The notes beneath the pieces are model-generated. The model was not told the DNA's origin. It searched no databases and saw nothing but the letters and a program-made list of their open reading frames with translations. This document shows positions 11,628 through 22,838 of a stretch of 64,000 nucleotides of DNA, in pieces. Made by a program: the position numbers and the translations under genes. Every line of letters begins with the position of its first letter. The stretch's first letter is position 1. This DNA comes from Strongylocentrotus droebachiensis. Its lineage: Eukaryota > Echinodermata > Echinoidea > Camarodonta > Strongylocentrotidae. The DNA lies in NCBI GenBank assembly GCA_035222895.1, contig JAVYIG010007219.1, forward strand, positions 1 to 64,000, given 5' to 3'.

Positions 11628-14600
11628 TAAAAACCTTTACTACATGTAAGCTATTTGTCAACTAATTACATAGACAATAGTACGTTAGTTGACGACTACA
11701 TGTAGGTTTCGTAAGGTTTTATGAATATGAGCCGAAAACACTGGAGAGTAGACGTGGAGAGATGTATGGTGTGGGGCTAGTGTGTCACTGGTTCATATTA
11801 TTATCTCTACTATAAAATATAGAAGCAAACAAGGAAATTTTATTAGATCGACCGATTAGGGCTTTGAGCAAACAAAGTAACAAACGTTCAGAGGACTTCA
11901 CAAACAGTGCCCAAACATGTACTGTAGATCCTACATTGTACATGCTGTACATGAAAATTATTACACATACATTGTTGTCAACATACATGGAGTACATGTA
12001 GGTTACTTGCATCATTCCTGTCCAACTTGTACAGTGTAGGTTCACAAATATTCACATACACCATGAAGTTATGCATACACTGTACGGTACATGTAAAAAA
12101 TTAAAACGTGTACATTGATGGTGGACATAAATGTAAGGTATGTACTGCACTAATCATGAATCTAAAAACCTAAATCCCTATTCAAACGAAATTTTAATAC
12201 GTTTTAATAGAGCTGGAAGTGACTTATTGACAATTCAGTGATCCTATTATGTAAACCATTGCCCAAGATATCAGCATTGTGGCTCTGAGTTTCAAATAGG
12301 ATAAACATCACAAGTGACTGACCATGCATGATATGGTACTTTAAAGTGTGTCCATGAAAAACAGAATTCAACCCTAAAAGTACAGTGTGTCTAGAAATGG
12401 CATTTATGGCCATGTTCCCATTTAGCGTTATTTTTGAAATTCCAATTAGTATGGAGCAATATACTTTTGGTCATTTATGAATACTGTACATGTACATGTA
12501 CTGTGTGATACATTTTCTCCCCTTTAATACATATATTTGTTTTATTGTGTAAGTAATGTAAGTAACATACATGTTACAAGGCAATTTAATGGATTTATCA
12601 TACATTTATCTGTTCATAAAGAGATGGAAAGAGTACCGGTAAATGCTTTCATGTACACACCTCTACATGTATGTGTGGTAGTGGTTGACATGTTCATAAC
12701 CATTGGTTTCTACTCTGTTTTTGTTTTGTACACAAATGTACAGCTCCAGGAAGCAATAACTTCTAACAGTTAATAAAAACATCCACAGTTTCCACACCTC
12801 ATAAAAATGTGGTTAAATACCAGCTTTTATTTGCACATTCTTAGACCATGATAAGCAAGTTTTCTTGCAATTTGAAATGTTTTGTGTACATAATGTACAG
12901 TGGTAGGTTCATGATTTAACTGTGTAGGCAAATGGGACTCTTTCCCAACATACATGTACAGTACATGCATGTACTGCAGTATTAATGTATGACATGTCTC
13001 CAAAGACGCATGAACATTTAGGGATCTTAAAATAATGTGATGTTCAATGTCATATTCAATCAAGACACAAATAAGATGTGACTCACACCATTGTTCTGTC
13101 CAAATGATTCCAATGAAATGTAAGTTGTAAAATATTACCCAGTATGTAAAGTACTTTACCGTTACATAAAAGCATGCACAATGCAATCAACAAAATGTAC
13201 TTGTAGCAACACAAGTACATGTACAGTATATGATATGAGCTGTCAAGTTGTACAAAATCAGTACACTATGAAGAAAGCAAGAAAGCACAATCATTAGAAA
13301 CAAATTGTAAATTCAGAATCAAAACATAATCTTGTAATCCTCATGTTTGCAGTAGGAAAGCCCTGATTGGCACTACATGTATGATTAATGTAATCAGAAG
13401 GGAAATGGTTGAGTAGTGGTGTAAATTGTGTAAGGTCCTTACATATCCTTCGGGATAGTCTAATCTCTAATCGACACTTCCTCAAAAATGAATGGTGTGG
13501 GACTACAGGTCAATGTCATTTTTGAAATGTTTTTGAATGAGGAAAGATTGCTTCAACTTTGTGTGGGAGAGAGTGTTAAATAAGGACTACTTCAGATTCA
13601 TGTTCTTATACATGTAGCTATGATTATAAAGAATTTAATGGTCATTTCAATGTCTAAACTCTAATACATTTGTGTTTTTCTTACTGTCATTTTGTATGTA
13701 CCATAGCTGTTTGTCCAATCATTTTTTTAATTTGCATGGGTTGATGATGATCATTATAAAATGTAAATGAACAAGAATACAATATTTGTGGGTCCTTTCA
13801 TTCATAAAAGGCATGTAGTATTGCTCCTCTTTCATTGTTTTTTAGCATAAAACCTGCAGTATACTATTGAGAGTAACTGATCTGGCCAAGTTCTAGTGAA
13901 GTAAACATTCATAATGTACATACTGTACAGTACAGTACTCAGTACATGTACGGTATGTGTGTGTATGTGTGTGCATGTACATGTATGTCATGACTGTAGT
14001 CTGTATCAAAACCAAACTGAAAATAAATAATTTCTTGCAATTGTATCCTACAGTGTATCTCTATAATCATGTCTGCAAAAGAGGCCAGACAATCTAAAAT
14101 CCACAATGACAAAGCCAGAATAGAACAAAAATATTTTGTTTAAAAGGGCTGGAATTCCTGTACTGCCCTAGGTGATAATAAATGTTTGTGCAACCTGTGT
14201 CAGATATGTACCATTTTTGGAGAGATAGCGTATTATACCTCAGGGTCATGCCGATTGTTCGTCTGGCATACACAATGTGTGAAGTCTCACCCAGACACCA
14301 ACGCCACACATCTGGATAGGACCCACCATTACAATGAATACTTTGTAAAGGGCTATAATATCACTGTGATAGGGAAAATAGTTAAATAGGCTACAGAGTA
14401 CAATCCCTTTCCCCTAATAATTTACAATAATCACCAATGACTTTTATGTACCCATCGTTAGGCCTTCATGTGCATCCTACATGTACATGTACTTACAAAT
14501 GTACATTGTGTACATGTACACATACATGTACACGGTACATGTATGTAGTCATGGGTACATTTTGTTCTGGAACCAAATCAATCAAATGGGCTATCTTGCT

Positions 14601-17127
14601 AATTAGTACCATGGATGCACATATACATACTGCATTTAATCACAAAGCGTGATCAATATTTTCATGATCTGCAAAAACAGGGAAAGTGCCTTTAGTTTGT
14701 ATATTTTAGTATTCTGTCGCATCCAAATGATCCAACTATACTGTACCTGTATTTGGCATTTACATGTACATGTACGGTACATGCAGATGTAGGGCCTAAA
14801 GTAAACATGTACATGTACATGTACATGTACATGTACAAATAACATTTAAATGCTATTGTGTATTTGAAAGTAAAGTACTGGTAAAGTAGATTATAAATCT
14901 ACAATGATGTAAGTATCCAGGCCAGTTCATGGAAATGTACATGTAATGTACATGTAAAGTACCTAAATGGGCAATTACACATTGTAGACTTTGTATATTG
15001 ATGCATGGAATGGTTTTACATCAGAGCCTGCCATGCACAGACCCTTGGGTAGTAAACAAATCAATGGCTATTCACCTCTCTGCATTCACAATGGCAAAGC
15101 ACCAAGCCAAGCAAGAGGGGATAAAGATTTCAATAGGGTCCAGTGGGCAATATACCTGTAAAGAGCTCTGGACTTTTGTACTGTACAATGCACCAGCAAA
15201 TTGATATTCAACAAGAAGACTACAATACTGTCTTCTATATTATGGCTTCCACGAATCCACGTCTCCTCAAACATTCTTTTACATCTTGAAGTAAACAATG
15301 TTCACTTTTCTTTCTATATTTGGATGGCTGGCATAAGAAATCTTAGAAATGAAAGGAGATTGGAAACATTTTATCATGAAGGTACTCAGGCCTGAAGGTA
15401 CTTTTTACATTTAAAATAAGATGAAACAGAATTGGCCCAGAATATGCTAAATGTATTGTAAAGTGTATAGTTCAAATCAATGATGGTTCATATGAAACAG
15501 TAAAAATATGACATTGTTTTTTAATTTTATAATCTAGCTTGGCTTACAAATTACATGTACATGTATCAAGGAGACAGGGAAAATCAATTTGACGTAGGAA
15601 CAGAATATGACACATATTTTGTGCCATGATCAAACAACATTGGGCAATCATACATTGAATTCATTAATGCACTTTGATACAGTGACTATGGGAATCGTTT
15701 GGTGCACCCTGCCCACTTGTATGCACTGTGGCTACACAGAATCTCTTCAAGTCTATCTTGCACAGTTTGCAGTCCCGAATCATCACTACGCAATCCAAAC
15801 GGCTCATGAACAGTTCATAGGCAAGTCCAAATGTACTGTCGGTGTCTAGAATACATTTTACACAGTACCCATGTGTGTACATGTATCTGTACGTGTCTGT
15901 GTGTGTAGATAAACGTATGACTCACTTGTTCTCTTCACACTTTACACTTAACGACATACGACTGTGCAGCCGGCTGCTGGTCGTGCATGCCAGATGATAA
16001 TTTAGGCACAGTTACTAATACAAAAATTCCTGTGGGCAGAATCATTTGTCTCTGTTTGGAAAGGCTCACGCCCATCAATTGTTTTCTTTGAAACATTACA
16101 AACTAGTAATGAAAAGCAATTCATCATAAAGCCTCCAGATGCATTGTTTTAGAATGAGGTTTATGATGTATCACTTTTGTTAACAGGTTGGTTTCATGCA
16201 GTCATTCTGAATCATGTACAAATATTATTTCTAATGAAGTTCTAATAATTATACTGTAAACTACATGTAGGCCTACATACATGAAAAGTGAAAATTAAAA
16301 TCTTACAGAATTTGCTTTCCAAAGATCTTACCGTACATTCTTGAAATGTGCATTGAACATAAAATCAATAGCATTATTATTTACTTATCACATTTCAATT
16401 ACTGAGAAAAAGAAAAGAAAAGAAAACAGTTCTTTAAAAATATTTATATTATGCTTCATTTCCGCCTGATAGAAAGGCAGATGAACTGTACGAGAACATG
16501 ATAAGACTCTCACAAGTTTTAGTACCGGTACATTAAATTTGTCACACGTACACTTCTTAAAAGTCCCCACAATTTTGTAAGTAAGATCTTATCATCCTTT
16601 TCCATTTGCATTTAGATGACTTATTTTGCTTGAATGTCATTTTCACCAATAATTGGTTTTCTTTACCAATTCATAAAAAAGGTATCATACAAAGACGGTG
16701 GAGGGAGTGTCTGTGTTCCCAAACAGTTTAGATATGAAATTTTAACTTACAGTGTATGTTTGTATTGGGGGAGGAATGATAAGAACAACAACCAAAACAA
16801 TTGGAAGGTATGAGAGGTAGGTTCATAAAAGGAGACAAAGAACAAGAAAATAGGCACTACAAATACTCATACTTTAGAACAAAAACAAAATAGAATAATG
16901 GATAAAGACAAAACAAAAAGAGGAAAACATCAACAAGTAAGGCACATTTGCAGGAAAAGGGAAGAAAATTAAAAAGGAAGATTAAAAAAGAGCCTAAACA
17001 ACTAATTAGTACTGATGTGGTGAGGAAAAAAGGGGGGGGGGCAAACAGAAATTACATTGTCAAATTGAATGGCAGATAAAGGGGGATGTTAAATTTCAAG
17101 TAACAGTACCAATGATTATCAACTCAC
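11628..17127. other. Noncoding stretch, probably CAMSAP intron 3
   Basis: No exon could be recognised. I looked on the minus strand for the next conserved CAMSAP segment and did not find it. A 119-codon minus-strand frame at 12827-13186 has no domain. The stretch has the densest ACATGTAC clusters of the window (12950, 13220, 13920-13985, 14480-14540, 14765-14835) and purine-rich sequence at 16800-17040. Confidence 0.5.
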
Positions 17128-17343
17128 CAGTTTGATCTTCTGAGTCTGTGAGAGTATAGATTCTGTGACTGGTTGGTTACGATCATCCACCACATAGATG
17201 CCCCTCCTTGAGAACCCTTGGATGATGGCTACATGCCCATCCCATGGATGGATGGTAGGAGGAAAGATGTTGGAGCACACTCGACTGTACAGCTCTCCTG
17301 ATGCTAGCTGGTAGATGACCGATGGTTTGACATGGTCTTCACC
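17128..17343 (-). CDS. CAMSAP/Patronin coding exon 3
   Basis: A 216-base exon, phase 0 at both ends, encoding residues 51-122 of the visible protein. It is preceded by an AG acceptor (17345-17344) and followed by a GTGAGT donor starting at 17127. The translation contains SGELYSRVCSNIF and, near the end, QGFSRRGIYVVDD followed by QPVTES. These line up in order with the conserved SSELYCRVC, SRKGIYV and TPVTES segments of vertebrate CAMSAP1. CAMSAPs bind and stabilise microtubule minus ends; this part precedes the main calponin-homology domain, and the C-terminal CKK domain lies outside the window. Which vertebrate paralogue it is closest to cannot be told from this fragment. Confidence 0.93.
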
Positions 17344-18224
17344 CTAACATTGAATAAGATGACGACATGGAATATTAGTATTTTAGCAGTGACTGATATG
17401 TGCATACATTGTACATGGGTAAATGAAAAGAGTTTGGAAAATGTAATCCCATAATCCTTTTAATAATCGTCTATGATTATAAAGATCAATCAACTACGGT
17501 ACACACAAATAATGAGATTCTTGATTATTCTAGCTGGGTACTCATCAAGTACAACAAATTATACCAATGGAGAATATTAACAAACAGCTGTACATATATA
17601 AGAGCTATCAAAAGTACACAAAATATTTCTATGTTCAAGTCAAATAAATGTTAAGGGATCCCCAGTTATTATATTCATACATGTATGTACAGTGTACATG
17701 TACATTGTAAGAGCCTAAAGAACATGTACATGTAAGAGCCTAAAGAACATGTACATGTATCAACATTCTTAATTCAATATAATTCATTCTATTCACAGAT
17801 TGGAACCTATTTGCTTATTTGATTACACTGTATAAGAGCACAAACTAATATTCCATATTTTCATCAATCGCTTTTAGACATTCCTTTCAACACATGACCG
17901 AGTACAATCAAGTATAAAAGGAAAATTTAATCTAGATCTGTACACAGTGCAACATTGGATACATGTACATTGTACATGTACCTCTGAAAAAAACACCTAC
18001 ATTATGTATTGTGGTTTGCCTCAAGAAATGTCACAACTAATACAGGAATCATCCTTACAAAGTTACAGTAGCTCAATAGCCTTCATCATTTTTAAAGTCA
18101 AGCATAACAGTCGTACTGAGGAATGAAATACAAGAAAGAAATATGGACTTTGATTCCAAAACAAGAAATGACAACTGTTGTTCTGATCATCAACAATCAA
18201 GGAATAATTTGTGATTTGACTTAC
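17344..18224 (-). other. CAMSAP intron 2
   Basis: An 881-base intron with a GTAAGT donor after 18225 and a TTAG acceptor before 17343. It contains a directly repeated AAGAGCCTAAAGAACATGTA segment (about 17708 and 17732) and ACATGTAC clusters near 17690-17755 and 17960. No other feature seen. Confidence 0.85.
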
Positions 18225-18323
18225 ATCGTCTTGATAAAGGGGATCAAGTAGATCAGCTGGAGGTTCCTCTCTATCACTGTATGCTTTGGTAAGGAGCCAA
18301 GCTACAGAGGAGTTCAGTTTGGC
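18225..18323 (-). CDS. CAMSAP/Patronin coding exon 2
   Basis: A 99-base, phase-0 exon encoding residues 18-50. It follows a GCAG acceptor and ends GAC GAT before a GTAAGT donor. The translation begins AKLNSSVAWLLTKAY and ends in PADLLDPLYQDD, matching the AKIAANLQW, AKAY and PEDLRDPFY segments at the start of vertebrate CAMSAP1. Reading through the donor gives unrelated sequence and a stop, so the longer open frame at 18063-18329 is not the real product. The 5' border is set by the acceptor and by the family alignment. Confidence 0.93.
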
Positions 18324-18811
18324 CTGCATTATAAGTTAGAAAAAGGAGCATACAAATTTTCAAAACAAACAGTATTTTACAGGAATTTATTGATTGGAAG
18401 TACATGTAAATAGTGAATAAATAACTGTCATGATTATGTATTTGATGTCATAGGGTCCTTCCACAAATAGTACACGTAGATTCTGACTAAAACGCTATTT
18501 TTCTTTAAATGTGATTGCATGTGTTGTTAAATCTAACGATACATGTACACTGTAGGTATGATGTCAAGTCAAGTTGGAAATATTGAGACAACTGTACTGT
18601 ACATTGTAACACTATGCCTAAAAATGTTGTCCAGCAGAAATTCACAACATGATTTCTTGTATCAGTCATCAAGCAAGTTTAAGAAGAGTTCTAGCATAGA
18701 CCGAATGCATACACATGTATATTACATTTACAGCAAATACAAGATGTTTTGACATTTATGCATTCCTTGATTCAATAAATTTCAAATCAAAGTCTATGAT
18801 AGAGAACCCAC
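18324..18811 (-). other. CAMSAP intron 1
   Basis: A 488-base intron with a GTGGGT donor and an ATGCAG acceptor. AT-rich; one ACATGTACAC motif near 18540. Nothing else recognised. Confidence 0.85.
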
Positions 18812-18862
18812 CTTCCTGAAGTTATAGTTCCTCATGGGTGTGACCTCTGGGACGGAGTCCAT
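18812..18862 (-). CDS. CAMSAP/Patronin coding exon 1 (start codon)
   Basis: Fifty-one bases encoding 17 residues, MDSVPEVTPMRNYNFRK, then a GTGGGT donor at 18811. The ATG sits in a favourable context (CAACATGG) and splices in phase 0 to exon 2, giving a continuous 122-residue reading through three exons. The N-terminus is shorter than the ~35 residues before the equivalent point in human CAMSAP1, which is normal variation for this family. An internal ATG at residue 10 is a possible alternative start, but the first ATG is preferred. Confidence 0.85.
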
Positions 18863-19030
18863 GTTGAACCCCTCCCCTTCCTATCTATCTTCAGCTCAGA
18901 CGGGAGAGAAACCTTTAAAGCCAGATCACAAGTAAATAAAGAAAGACGGATTGCAACTCCTTGAAGTGTCGCTGTTTATAGTCCAGATAGGAGTATGTCC
19001 TTGGCATAATCTATAAGTAACATCATCTGT
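18863..19030 (-). promoter_or_regulatory. CAMSAP 5' UTR and possible core promoter
   Basis: Directly upstream of the start codon is a purine-rich leader (GGAAGGGGAGGGG). A TATAAAC lies on the minus strand at 18980-18974, about 112 bases before the ATG, at a reasonable position for a TATA box if transcription starts near 18950. There is no transcript evidence. An upstream noncoding exon elsewhere is equally possible, since a TTAAAG sequence near 18913 could act as an acceptor. Confidence 0.25.
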
Positions 19031-19305
19031 GATTTTCTGTTTCCTTACATAGATTTGTCAAGGCAGTTATCTGGTAAGGATAAGACAAAGAAAACATAAA
19101 TATTTTGTTTATAACAAATATTGAATTATAAAATGCATACATGGACGGTGTGTGTGCTCCATAAGTTTACACTAACATTATAATTATTAGTATGTACATG
19201 TACTGTATCTAGCATATAAATCAGGATTTGTTGAAAACTAATTTAACTGAATCAGCTACATGTAATTGCTACATGTACATGTACACTGTAAATGTGTATG
19301 TACAT

Positions 19306-19844
19306 TAGGGCTGCGACGGGTAGTCGAATGCTCGAGTACCCGCACGGTTGACAAGTACTCGGGTACGATTTCTCGTACCCGAATATTTGGCCGCAAAAAA
19401 AAAAAAAAATGTCCAGGCCCACGTTTACCCGTGCCAGGGAGAGCGACGGCCGCTGGCATGGTACCGTCGGTAAAAATGTTTCCCAACTCAAGCACTGTCA
19501 AACTCACCTTTCAGAAACTGGGACCAAATGTCCAGATTTCTGTTTGGACTTGGAGGAAAATGGATTATTCTGCCATTTTTGGTTTTTAAAACAGCATTGT
19601 TTACTGTTATTATTCTTATTAAATCGGCGGGTTCAAATGCAACTCAAAGTAAAATTGCATGCGTTTTTGGCGAGGGGCCTGGGAAACTGCCGAGTGGTAT
19701 GGTAGTGGCAAAAAAAGAGAAAAAATAAAAAAAATAAAAAAATAAAAAAATAAAAAAAAATAATGGCGTCCGAATATTCGAGTATTCGCCTGTGAGCCTG
19801 GGAGTGTACTCGTGTACCTCATTACACTGTTGTGCACAGCCTTA
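19306..19844. mobile_element. hAT-type MITE in the CAMSAP 5' flank
   Basis: Begins TAGGGCTGCGACGGGTAGTCGA and on the opposite strand begins TAAGGCTGTGC; the first is typical of hAT ends (TAGGGCTG plus NACGA/TCG motifs). Perfect 8-bp flanking repeats ATGTACAT at 19298-19305 and 19845-19852 give the hAT-length target-site duplication. The interior has ACTCGGGTACGA and CGAATATTCGAGTATTCG motifs and an A-rich stretch at 19710-19760. It is 539 bp with no transposase. The 107- and 112-codon frames across it are chance readings. Confidence 0.85.
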
Positions 19845-20132
19845 ATGTACATACTGTACAAGTCCACCCACACAAAAATATCTGGGAGGCAGAAGGCACC
19901 ATGTATTGTCACATACAGTGTACACACAATTTGAATGTTTTTGACACTGTGGCTCATTTAATAATTAGATTACCGTAATTACAGTGTATTATTATTATTT
20001 TTTGTAAAGTTTCGATTTATGCCCCTCCACCTTGCGACTGGCGCTATGCCTGGCAATGTCTCCCAGCTCAGTAATCGGTGTGTTGACTCACCACTCAGAA
20101 ACTAGAACAACACTCAAATTTGTCTGTCATCT

Positions 20133-20285
20133 TGGTTTGAAAGTAATCTTTCTGATAGATCTCAATATGTAGTTTATACTAATAATTCCTCCAATTTTTC
20201 TTCTATTACATGGCGTACCACAAGGTTCTATCCTAGGTCCTCTACTGCTTTTTTATTTACATTAATGATCTTGCACATTCAGCTG
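20133..20285 (+). pseudogene. Fossil LINE reverse-transcriptase fragment
   Basis: Reading with at least two frame changes gives WFESNLSDRSQYVVYTN, then GVPQGSILGPLL, then FYINDL. GVPQGSILGPLL plus YINDL is the signature of non-LTR retrotransposon reverse transcriptase just before the catalytic YADD region (jockey/CR1/I-like clades share it). The element is cut at both sides and frameshifted, so it is inactive. The clade cannot be assigned from about 50 residues. Confidence 0.85.
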
Positions 20286-20604
20286 CACCTTGCAGTTAAA
20301 TGAAAGGCCTTCCCGCATGGGTTTTTTTAACACGGACCTGGCTTGCTGCCGACAGAATCGGCAAAAAAAAAATGAATGAAAATGTGAAATATTTTTTCTG
20401 AAAGTGACATTTGTAAGCAATTAATGTACTTTATTACCCCCAATGTCTGTAATGTAAGAGCATTGAAAAGATACAGTACATGTACATAATGTACATGTAC
20501 ACTAACCCTGTAAGTTGGGGCTTTGATCGGATTGGAAGATCGGAGCGACACCCTCGCACCTTTGACCAGTATCCAATTAAAAAAAAAAAAAAATTTAATG
20601 CAGA

Positions 20605-21427
20605 AAATTTTCAAGTTTTGCGCTATCTAATGCTAAAAAAAAAACATGCATAGCTGGGATTATTTTGTCATTTAGAGTTGTTGTAGACCATGTTTGTTGA
20701 TATTAAGTGCCTTATAGTCTAAGAAAAGAGGCAAAACATGCGAGCCGCCATCTTGGATTTTAATGACAATGGACAAAATATGCGTACCTACATTATAATC
20801 CAAGACCCCGTTCTCACTCACTTTGAGAGCGCTCCAAGTTAGACCGCTCCAGACCGCTCCAGAGGAACGGTTTGCGAGCGTTCACACTCCGAGCAGTTTT
20901 TATGGCTCAAACCGCTCCACGAGTCAAAGTGGTCTTGTTGCTTTTGCAGCTCAGGTAGGCGGGTCAATTTTTTCGCGCGCGGAATCCAAACCGTATGTAC
21001 CGTACTACATGTTTCGCACGCAACGTCACTAGCTCACTTCCGCTCAAAGTACGCTTTCCGTTCACATTGCACGTTAGAGCGCTCTGGAGCGCTCTTAATA
21101 AGACCCGCTCCTCAAGACCACCTCGGAAGGTGGACTTCTGGAGCGGTCCAGAAGTCCGCTTCCTGGACCACTTTGAGCGTTCTCACTCACCTAAGAACCG
21201 CTCCTGAGGAACAGGTCTTAGTTAGAGCGCTCCAGAGCGCTCCAACGAAGTGAGTGAGAACGGGGTCCAAGATGTTTTGCCTCTATTCTTAAGACTATTT
21301 TATCAATTTCAAAGTCGTGAAAAAGCACTAAATATCAACGAATATGGTCTACAACAACTCCAAATAACAAAATAATCCCAGCTATGCATGTTTTTTAAGC
21401 ATTTGATAGCCCAAAACTTGAAAATTA
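20605..21427. mobile_element. Foldback element with ~155-bp arms, interrupted by a second insertion
   Basis: The left arm (20605 to about 20758) and right arm (21268-21427) are inverted copies: both contain AATTTTCAAGTTTTG, ACATGCATAGCTGGGATTAT, AGTTGTTGTAGACCAT and GAGGCAAAACAT in order. The left side has extra sequence (GCGAGCCGCCATCTTGG and what follows) forming a loop. The centre is occupied by the 20805-21266 element. Confidence 0.85.
20805..21266. mobile_element. MITE inserted in the foldback element
   Basis: Counting the flanking G and C, the ends are perfect 20-bp inverted repeats, GACCCCGTTCTCACTCACTT. Flanks show either a 3-bp CAA duplication outside that repeat or a 5-bp CCAAG duplication if the element starts at ACCCCG. 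A 3-bp duplication would suit PIF/Harbinger; the ambiguity stays open. The interior is crowded with GAGCGCTC, CCGCTCC and ACCACTTTGAGCG in both orientations. Frames at 20823-21207 are not genes. Confidence 0.75.
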
Positions 21428-21585
21428 TCGGTATTATAAAAAATAAATCAGAAGTTATTATCCAATTTCACCTGACCCCCGATCGGTCCGGCGATCCGAT
21501 GATCGGTTAGTCGATAGGAAGCACTCGCGAGCCGTGCGTTTCCATGCTGATCTATAGCACGAGCAGGCGGAGCAGGTATCCCACC

Positions 21586-21926
21586 CCGGAGCTCCTGCAG
21601 CTCGCCATGCCGAAAACTATATCTGCGGTGATCGGAAATTGGAATCTGAATTAGACAGAGATATCGTGTGTGCACTGCTGTGTCCGGCTGCATTGATTTA
21701 ATACATGCGATGCCGTTGAGATACTTATGAGCTTGCGACTCACACAAAATCAGGCTCTAAATCTGAAAAATACCCATATTCCTTACAAGCGTAAGATACT
21801 GTACTTGATTTGTCAGATTCGGGTAGCGGGACCGCCGATTACATCAGACACATTATATCTCTGTCTAATGCAGATTCCAATTTCCGATCACCGCAGAGAT
21901 AATTTTTGGCATGGCGAGCTCCGGCG
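21586..21926. mobile_element. Inverted-repeat element, ~80-bp arms
   Basis: Left arm 21586-21672 and right arm 21848-21926 are inverted copies sharing CTCGCCATGCC, TGCGGTGATCGGAAATTGGA and AGACAGAGATAT. The left arm has a small internal duplication (GAGCTCCTGCAGCTC). The middle 175 bases are unrelated. It sits 160 bases from the preceding foldback, so this region is a cluster of hairpin-forming elements. Confidence 0.75.
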
Positions 21927-21960
21927 TGATTTTTTTTTTCTGGGATTCTTTTTCTGTTTA

Positions 21961-22465
21961 AATAATAATAATATTTGCTTCATGATTTGAACAAGAAATG
22001 ATAATAAATAGCAAGTAAAGAGTTAAAAAAACAGGATTATGTCTTAAGTGGCCGAAAACCCCCTCCTTTACTCTCTCTAGACCTACACTACAGCGCTCAA
22101 TCAGTAGGGGCGCTGGTCCGAGAATGAGGATCGTCCTCATAAACGAGGATATCCTCATCCTAGTTCACCATCTACTTTTATGGGTTGTCCGTCTTCCCAA
22201 GGATTTATTGCTCATAATGTGAAAGTCTCTGTACAAAGTCGATGTAGACCTAAAATACTTCAAGAAAATCATTGGGGAATCCGTTTTTTCGCATCGCCAA
22301 TGCGCCGATCAAAAATATGAAATGTCTGCGAAAATGCATGTATTCAAATACTGCCTAGACTATTAACACGTAGTGCAGTGCTAGACCTAGAGGTCAATAC
22401 GCATTAGCATTGACTCTCTATTCTTTGCTGGAGTGCCCTACGGCTAGGGCTAGGGCTACGGCTAC
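21961..22465. other. Noncoding stretch between mobile elements
   Basis: No gene recognised. It starts with an AATAATAATAATA tract and ends with an irregular GGCTAGGGCTAGGGCTACGG tract (22441-22461) that borders the SINE tail. Confidence 0.5.
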
Positions 22466-22838
22466 TGTCTTCTTCTTCTTCTTCAAGATAATCTGCCTCC
22501 TTCAATAGGTCTACTGAAGATTCTTGCAGATGCCGTATACTCGGCCTGATTGGGGTGTGCAGGTGGACCATTACACCGGGGTTTCCCCCTACTCTTATAC
22601 GAATAGTGCAATGGGTTCTTAACGTGCAAGGGTGGTGACTCTCCTGTACACGGGGCCTCCATTTAACGTCCTATCCAAGGGACGGAGTGTTTTCCACTTG
22701 ACATAACCTGCGTCTATGAACAAGGGAAGGGGCACGTTAACACACAACGCAGACTTCAGTCATCCGCCTGGGTGGGAGTCGAACCCGGGATCTTTGGTTC
22801 GACAGGCAGACGCTTTACCGACTGAGCGCTGGGCCAAA
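22466..22838 (-). mobile_element. tRNA-derived SINE, (GAA)n tail
   Basis: On the minus strand the head has a D-arm-like GCTCAGTCGGTAAAGCGTCT and a perfect B box GGTTCGACTCC (22785-22775), spaced as in an RNA polymerase III internal promoter. The body includes GCACGTTAAGAACCC and TGTACAGGAGAGTCACCACC, and the 3' end is a GAA tract (22484-22468). About 370 bp, apparently near full length. It is a retrotransposed repeat rather than a working tRNA gene, since the 3' half runs into SINE body with no acceptor stem. The named family is not identified. Confidence 0.9.

Noticed and set aside
12827-13186. 119-codon minus-strand frame inside the putative CAMSAP intron
   Set aside because: Sequence bears no similarity to the CAMSAP segment expected next, and includes translated ACATGTAC repeats.
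18063-18329. Single-exon 88-residue protein
   Set aside because: Only 33 codons are real exon; the rest is read-through past a GTAAGT donor, and the apparent start lies in the acceptor region.
22775-22838. Functional tRNA gene
   Set aside because: B box and D-arm are present, but there is no acceptor stem closure and the sequence continues as a SINE body with a GAA tail.
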